Shown here piece after piece: positions 58,874-64,000 of a stretch of 64,000 bases of DNA. This DNA is from Membranipora membranacea (taxonomy: Eukaryota > Bryozoa > Gymnolaemata > Cheilostomatida > Membraniporidae), in the NCBI GenBank assembly GCA_914767715.1, contig OU612075.1, positions 8,988,001 to 9,052,000 of the forward strand, given 5' to 3'. The notes under the pieces were generated by a model, which worked only from the letters and a program-made list of their open reading frames with translations, was not told where the DNA came from and did not search any database. A program made the position numbers and the translations under genes. Each line of letters opens with the position of its first letter. Position 1 is the stretch's first letter.

Positions 58874-61449
58874 AGACATCATAATATACACAATTCTGAT
58901 AAAACCATGTGCTTTCACAATGTTTGTATACAATAAGTAGCCAATAAAACAAGAGCAGCAAGCCACGCCTCTACTAGCAATCTGCGCCTCGACCTACCCT
59001 GCTATGTGGCTAACAAGCTCTTCCGGTTGAGACAGTTTCAAGTCAACCAATGGGGAGACGTCGTCTATCATTGTCCAATCAGAGAAGGCAATAAAGTCCG
59101 CCATGCGATATAAGTGAACCAAGGGATTCATTCTAGCCGAACATTTATAAGAGTCGAAGCAGGGAGAATGCTCCCTGGTCAAATTATCTAGCTTTCGGAT
59201 GAGTTTCCATGTCAGGTGCAAGGAGTATCACAGGTTATATCATCGAACTTCAAATTAACTCACCAAGGAGAATGGAACTAACAAAGTAATGTAAGTTGTA
59301 GTAAGAAAAGAGTGACTACTATTATTCTACTCCTTCCAGTTCCTTGGTTTGGTAACTGGTTGTTATTTATGTAGTCAGAGCACTGAGCAGGGAGAGAAGC
59401 TTTATTTTCCACCAAACCATGCATGTACTTCATTCATAGGAAGACTCTACTTTTCTGAAATTGCCTTGTAATCAGGGGGGGGGGTGGTCTCTTCTTTCGA
59501 TTGGAAACAGCCAAAATCTGATTGCTCACTCAGTGGAGTGGAGTGAGTGATCGATAGGCCTACCTGCTATGCTCTTCCTCTCGCTTACAAATTGATGGAA
59601 CTGTGAGAAACTGATTGGTCCGTGTTCACAACAAGGACACAATCAGTGTAAATCTACTTTTATTTACTTAACCCAGGTAATAGATAAGTAATTTAAATTA
59701 TTCCTGTGTCTCACTCAACAAGACTCTTCACATCAACTAATAAAGTTGCAGACTCACTAGTTGTGACCTTGCCGACTCCCTGGCACAATGAGCTGGTAGT
59801 TGTTTTCTCAGCCATGTCTGTTTTTCTTTTATTTTGGTCTGTTCGCAAAGGACTGTTATACCAATGAGGACTCGAACCAAAATCAACACACTGTAAATTT
59901 CAAACTCCAAGGGAGGCCACGCCCCCATTCTCTAATATAAAAATACCACCACAGTTAGTATTCATGTGTCTGTTCTCAATCTCTTTTGAGCTAGATCTCG
60001 CCCAATCAACCGCCCTGATGTATGGTAATCATATTTTACCACTAGAGCAAGAAGTAAATATTAAAAAAAATTGATCAGGTACAATGCTAAACGTCAATGC
60101 AGCAATTGACAATTACAATACAATGCAATTACCACACCGATGCTTATATAAACCGATAGAATAGATGTAATCTGGTGTATTTACAATGCCTAGGCCTGTT
60201 AACAAAATAATGTAGATAACCACTTGATGCTAAAGGTCAATCAATTTCATTCTCATGCAATTACCACACCAACTAGACTTAAATATCAACAGATGCAAAG
60301 TCAGATACAACGCTGATGTACCAATGCAGTTTATCACTGGGTGTTACAGGTCAATAACCTAACCAGTCCACCTGTGTAGATGGTTAAGGGTGTATTTCAT
60401 AAATATATTTCAATATGATATGATATCGAATGATATCGATATCACTATAAATAACTCAAGAACAATAGGCATTAGAGCCTAGGTCTATAAAAGCTAACAA
60501 CAATAATAATAATTGAAGTATAATTTTTATAATACTGATTATGATATTAAACTAAAAGGAAAATAATGATTGCTTTGAGGATGTATATTGTTGAGATCTA
60601 AATTAGGAATGATTTATTGTAATGTTAAGGATGAGGACAGAAAAATGATATTGCATGATACTATTAATAAAACAATCAATAATCGTCCATGTTTACCATG
60701 TCGAGGTTGTATCTAGGCTGAGTGCTAGGGCCCTCCAGCTGTTTGAAAAAGGTATTAAGGCCATGCTACATGGGCCGACGTTTTGCATCTTACGAACAGC
60801 CTGTGCTTGATGCTAACATCGTAACATGTGCTACAGGTGCAGTTGCAGCCAACGTTATGGTCGACTGGTTATATATCCCAGTATGGCCATTTAACAATCA
60901 TGACTCATTATTAACCAATCACAGACAATAAAAGTCAATATACTTTTCACGCGTTACTGCTATAATCCCATCAGCCAATGAAAAGAGAGGATCGACCTAC
61001 TAAGGCGACTGAAACACCAACAAACCGGTATTGCCTATAGATGCACATGATGCACATCGTTGAGCACAGGTCAATCCAATCGTAGCCTATGTCGATGCTA
61101 ATAGATGCCAAACATCGGCCTGTGTAGCAGGCCCTTTAGGCATGTGGGTAGGAGGTTGAAGGTGTTGTGAATAATTGCTGTGTTGATTGGTTGGTGAGGT
61201 GGGGGCATATGCCAAATTCTGCTAGTAAATAGACCTGTACATAGCTGTAAAACATAGTTTTTGGATTCACCTTCAAACAACCTCAGGTTGACCAGGGAGC
61301 AGCCTTTACACCAGGTCTGGGCGTTTTTGCCATTGCGCATGCTCAGAGGATGCTCAGAGTAGCATTGTGGGTAATATTTCATTTTGGAAGAAGAAGCAGC
61401 CATACTTGCTAGAAATTTCATTCGTTGTCTTCAATATTTGCTGCTAATC

Positions 61450-63076
61450 ATGTCATGTTGTATTTACAACTGCACTTGGCATCACAGAAAGCAACCAAAA
61501 AGGTCCTTTTTCCAAATACCTAAAAATGATGCTGCTCAGTACTGGAAACTCACCAAAGCAAAGATGTTTGAAGATATGTCAAAAGGAGAATTTTTAGAAG
61601 AGGGTTACAAGACAGTACTGTGACCATCACTTTCTACCAGATGATATCAACAGGTATGAAGGAAGGAGGAAGCCTACTCTGAGGCCTATGGCCAAACCAT
61701 ACTTCAATCCACCGGTATGTACAGTATGTAGTGCATCTTATGCCTATCACTACTGGCCCACTTGAATTGATTTGGCCTACAAGTTACAGTGCTGCATTAT
61801 GCATCATCATTTCTAATAAGGCTTGGAGTGCATAAATTGTGAACTGTAAGAACAAATCCACTGCACCTATTTCATCTATACTACTGACCTGTTCAAACTG
61901 ACTTGATCACCATGTGATTGAGCCAAAATGATTCTCTTGTTTGCAAACAAAACATATGTAGGCCAGGCATTGGCATTACAAGTTGACCTACAAGTTTGAT
62001 CACTTTTTCAGAAATAGTTTTCTCTAAAGGTAAGCAAAAATGTGAAAAAGCTGTAATAATTATGAAGTAGAAGTATCAATCGTAGTAATATAACAAGATT
62101 TGCATTCAAATTATTTTTATTACAGGGGATTCCTACTGCAACGACCCCTCGTGACTTTGACACTGGTGTCTCTTCTGGTCAGATTGGACAGGTGAGTCTG
62201 ATGGTCTGAAATGTCAAGTAGCATGATAAACTTTGATTTGTACCATTAATCGGTATTGTGGATATGTTATAAATGTCAGTAGGGCCTATCAATATCATGT
62301 GTAGCAAACTTGCTCATGGCACAGACAGCAGGTCACTCACAGTTGATTTGATGAGTTGCAGCCTTGTGTGTGTGTGGTTTGTGTTAGTTGTGTGGTGAAG
62401 ATGTGAAGCTGCATATTCTGACGTCTGAGCAATGCATTTGGCGGGTACAGAAGCTGCGCAGCTGCGATAACTTGGTTCATGCACAGCTTCACATCTTCAC
62501 CACAACAAACACAAACCACACACACACAAGGCTGCAACTCATCAAATCAACTGTCAGTGACCTGCTGTCTGTGCTCATGGCAAAACAAAGCTTCTCCCTT
62601 ACTGTAAGACATACTGTGCTATGATGCTTTGTAGCTAGCTGAAATATCACTGTTTGTTATGTATGTCATATAGCTCAATCGCAACATGTTGAACTGTTTG
62701 TTTTGTTACAGGGATTTACCACTACACCCACACCTCAATATCCAGACGCTAGTCACAATATTTGTACACCGGCAACTTTAACCTCAGGTCAATCTATATT
62801 GTTAGCATGGTTAACGAACATGAGGTACTATGGGTTGGTTGGGGACGCTCTCCGTTTTGACAACATGACAAATAAAAATTACCGACATCATGCCTATCGT
62901 AATTGTATAGATTTTATGTTTGGCAAGCTTGGACGTCATAACAGAAGAGTGTTCCCGCCTGTATAGTGTCTCACGTTCGAACAACCTGGCCAGATCCTGA
63001 CGGCAATTATGTAGGTTTCATCCATGTGGATGAAGATAGTAACCCAATTGATGAAGCTGATATGCCTGGGCTGTAA
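61450..63076 (+). pseudogene. THAP finger plus P2X7-tail (P2RX7_C-like) gene with two frameshifts
   Basis: Exon 1 (61450-61714) begins MSCCIYNCTWHH with RSFFQIPK, a THAP-type DNA-binding finger. The expected CDHHFLPDDI part follows in another frame, so one frame change lies just before 61620. Exon 2 is 62126-62191 and exon 3 starts at 62712. Exon 3 ends in NYRHHAYRNC and LGRHNRRV, then a stop at 62964. The continuing similarity (ACIVSHVRTTWPDPDG, NYVGF) lies in the next frame and runs to 63076. The latter resembles the cytoplasmic tail domain of P2X7 receptors, which occurs alone or in mixed proteins in many invertebrates. The zinc-binding first half of that domain is missing. Either an inactivated gene or two indel errors would explain the breaks. 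Confidence 0.7.
62315..62582. mobile_element. Foldback element in the THAP gene intron
   Basis: Arms of about 100 bases (left GCACAGACAGCAGGTCACT to AAGATGTGAAGCTGC; right its inverse, ending CTGCTGTCTGTGCTCATGG) surround a ~65-base centre. The arms include a GTGTGTGTGTGG run. It is probably a MITE. Confidence 0.85.
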
Positions 63077-63632
63077 CAAAATTTGCTTCGCTGAAGATGT
63101 GTTAGATTTACATCATAAGCTGACTTTCCATCATGCTGTTTATATCAAACAAGAATTATGTGTACATTACTGAGGTAAATAATGTAATGTGAACTAGAAC
63201 TACAACTATAACTTGTTTTCATCTGCTCTACTGATAATTTAATCTAATATTCAACCAACCGATTTTTCTCATCGTAAGCTATGGATAAATACACACGACA
63301 TTATAGCAAAACTCATACAAGTATTTATTTATTATCTGAAATCAAGGCTGATGAGAAATAGTTAACACTTATTGTTTCCTAATTTTGGATCCTAAAAAAA
63401 TTTCAGGTTACATCTAATATATAAACAAAGTCCAATGATTAGACAAAAAACGCTGTTCTGTTCCTTGTATACCAAACATCAGTTATGACAAAATCCGCAT
63501 TTCTTACATAATGCATGACTAATCAAAGACAGGATTTGAAATTACACAAATCAAAGCTGACGAGAATTCTATTATTATATATCGCATACAAAGTATTGCA
63601 TTCAAATTAAAAAAAAAACAAAGCTGTGACCT

Positions 63633-63923
63633 TTACCGCCTAGGCAAGTGAGCCGCATTCGCTTCTTCCATTGTAGGTTTTTCCACCAGTTTGGCCAGTC
63701 TCTTTCCTGTGTACTGTTTAGTTAAAATGATATATCATCATTATTCATAGACTGGAATTGATGGTGAAAATATTAATGGGACAGCTGATTATATATAACT
63801 TATTGATAGAAGTAAGAACAATAATATACGTCAACATAACACCCATGATCTCCCTCAACTCCTTACCATGCTGGCAACAATAGCAATATTGCATTTCATG
63901 GGCATGACAGAGTGAATGTGCAT
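63633..63923 (-). CDS. Possible two-exon micro-gene or terminal exons
   Basis: A minus-strand exon 63713-63633 reads YTGKRLAKLVEKPTMEE and NAAHLPRR and then stops. It is preceded by a good acceptor and joins in phase 0 to 63905-63867 (MPMKCNIAIVASM, donor GTAAGG). The sum would be a 39-residue basic protein, or 45 residues from the upstream ATG at 63923. It could instead be the end of a longer gene starting beyond the window. No family is recognised. Confidence 0.3.
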
Positions 63924-64000
63924 GTACAATCATCACTATCATTTTGGCGGATATGAACGGTAAGCAAGTTCTCTCAACATCAATTCTCTGTCTGTAGATG

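Larger units (their letters stand above)
58010..61449. other. Gene-free interval
   Basis: No supported gene. It contains the right arm of the inverted duplication, a fragment of the same repeat at 58640-58683, a tRNA-like B box on the minus strand near 59865-59880 and ordinary AT-rich sequence. Confidence 0.5.

Noticed and set aside
59737-59928. tRNA gene suggested by GGTTCGAGTCC on the minus strand
   Set aside because: There is no convincing A box or paired acceptor stem. It is at most a SINE fragment.
1-64000. CRISPR arrays, operons, phage or bacterial features
   Set aside because: The window is intron-rich eukaryotic DNA. The tandem repeats lack CRISPR-like short repeat and spacer regularity.

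Overview
This is eukaryotic DNA, almost certainly from an invertebrate animal. It is AT-rich. The genes are split into many short exons by GT-AG introns of about 0.2 to 2 kb. It carries tRNA-derived SINEs and several families of short palindromic (MITE-like) elements. The gene content (an axonemal dynein assembly factor, a poly(ADP-ribose) glycohydrolase, an F-box/LRR protein, a Ulp-PHD protein and a THAP/P2X7-tail protein) fits an early-branching metazoan such as a sponge or cnidarian. That placement is inference with low confidence. All gene models below were built by reading splice sites and codon phase by eye.

Layout. 1-11.0 kb has no gene I can support. It holds a ~0.2 kb-unit satellite array (about 1.2-5.7 kb), a ~0.5-0.6 kb dispersed duplication (4.06 and 5.85 kb), low-complexity AT DNA and a ~0.3 kb repeat (7.0-7.7 kb). 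11.1-19.7 kb (+): a 12-exon F-box/LRR gene (763 aa). 20.6-33.1 kb (-): an 18-exon PARG gene (1224 aa as modelled) whose catalytic domain is interrupted by 706 residues resembling an A-kinase anchoring protein. 35.7-43.5 kb (+): a complete DAW1/WDR69 orthologue (415 aa). 45.0-51.2 kb (+): a tandem DAW1 paralogue (421 aa) with a replaced N-terminus carrying a likely acylation signal. 52.1-54.7 kb (-): a 192-aa multi-pass membrane protein of unknown family. 55.5-58.0 kb (+): a zinc-finger/Ulp-like/PHD gene, probably transposon-related. 61.4-63.1 kb (+): a THAP plus P2X7-tail gene with two frameshifts. The right edge holds a possible tiny minus-strand gene.

Functional picture. The F-box/LRR protein should be a substrate receptor of an SCF ubiquitin ligase. 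PARG removes poly(ADP-ribose). The two DAW1 proteins are expected to work in ciliary dynein delivery. The genes are not an operon. The strongest unusual signals are the PARG/AKAP-like chimera, supported by matching phase-0 junctions on both sides, and the DAW1 paralogue whose dynein-factor N-terminus is replaced by a myristoylation-type motif plus a charged linker.
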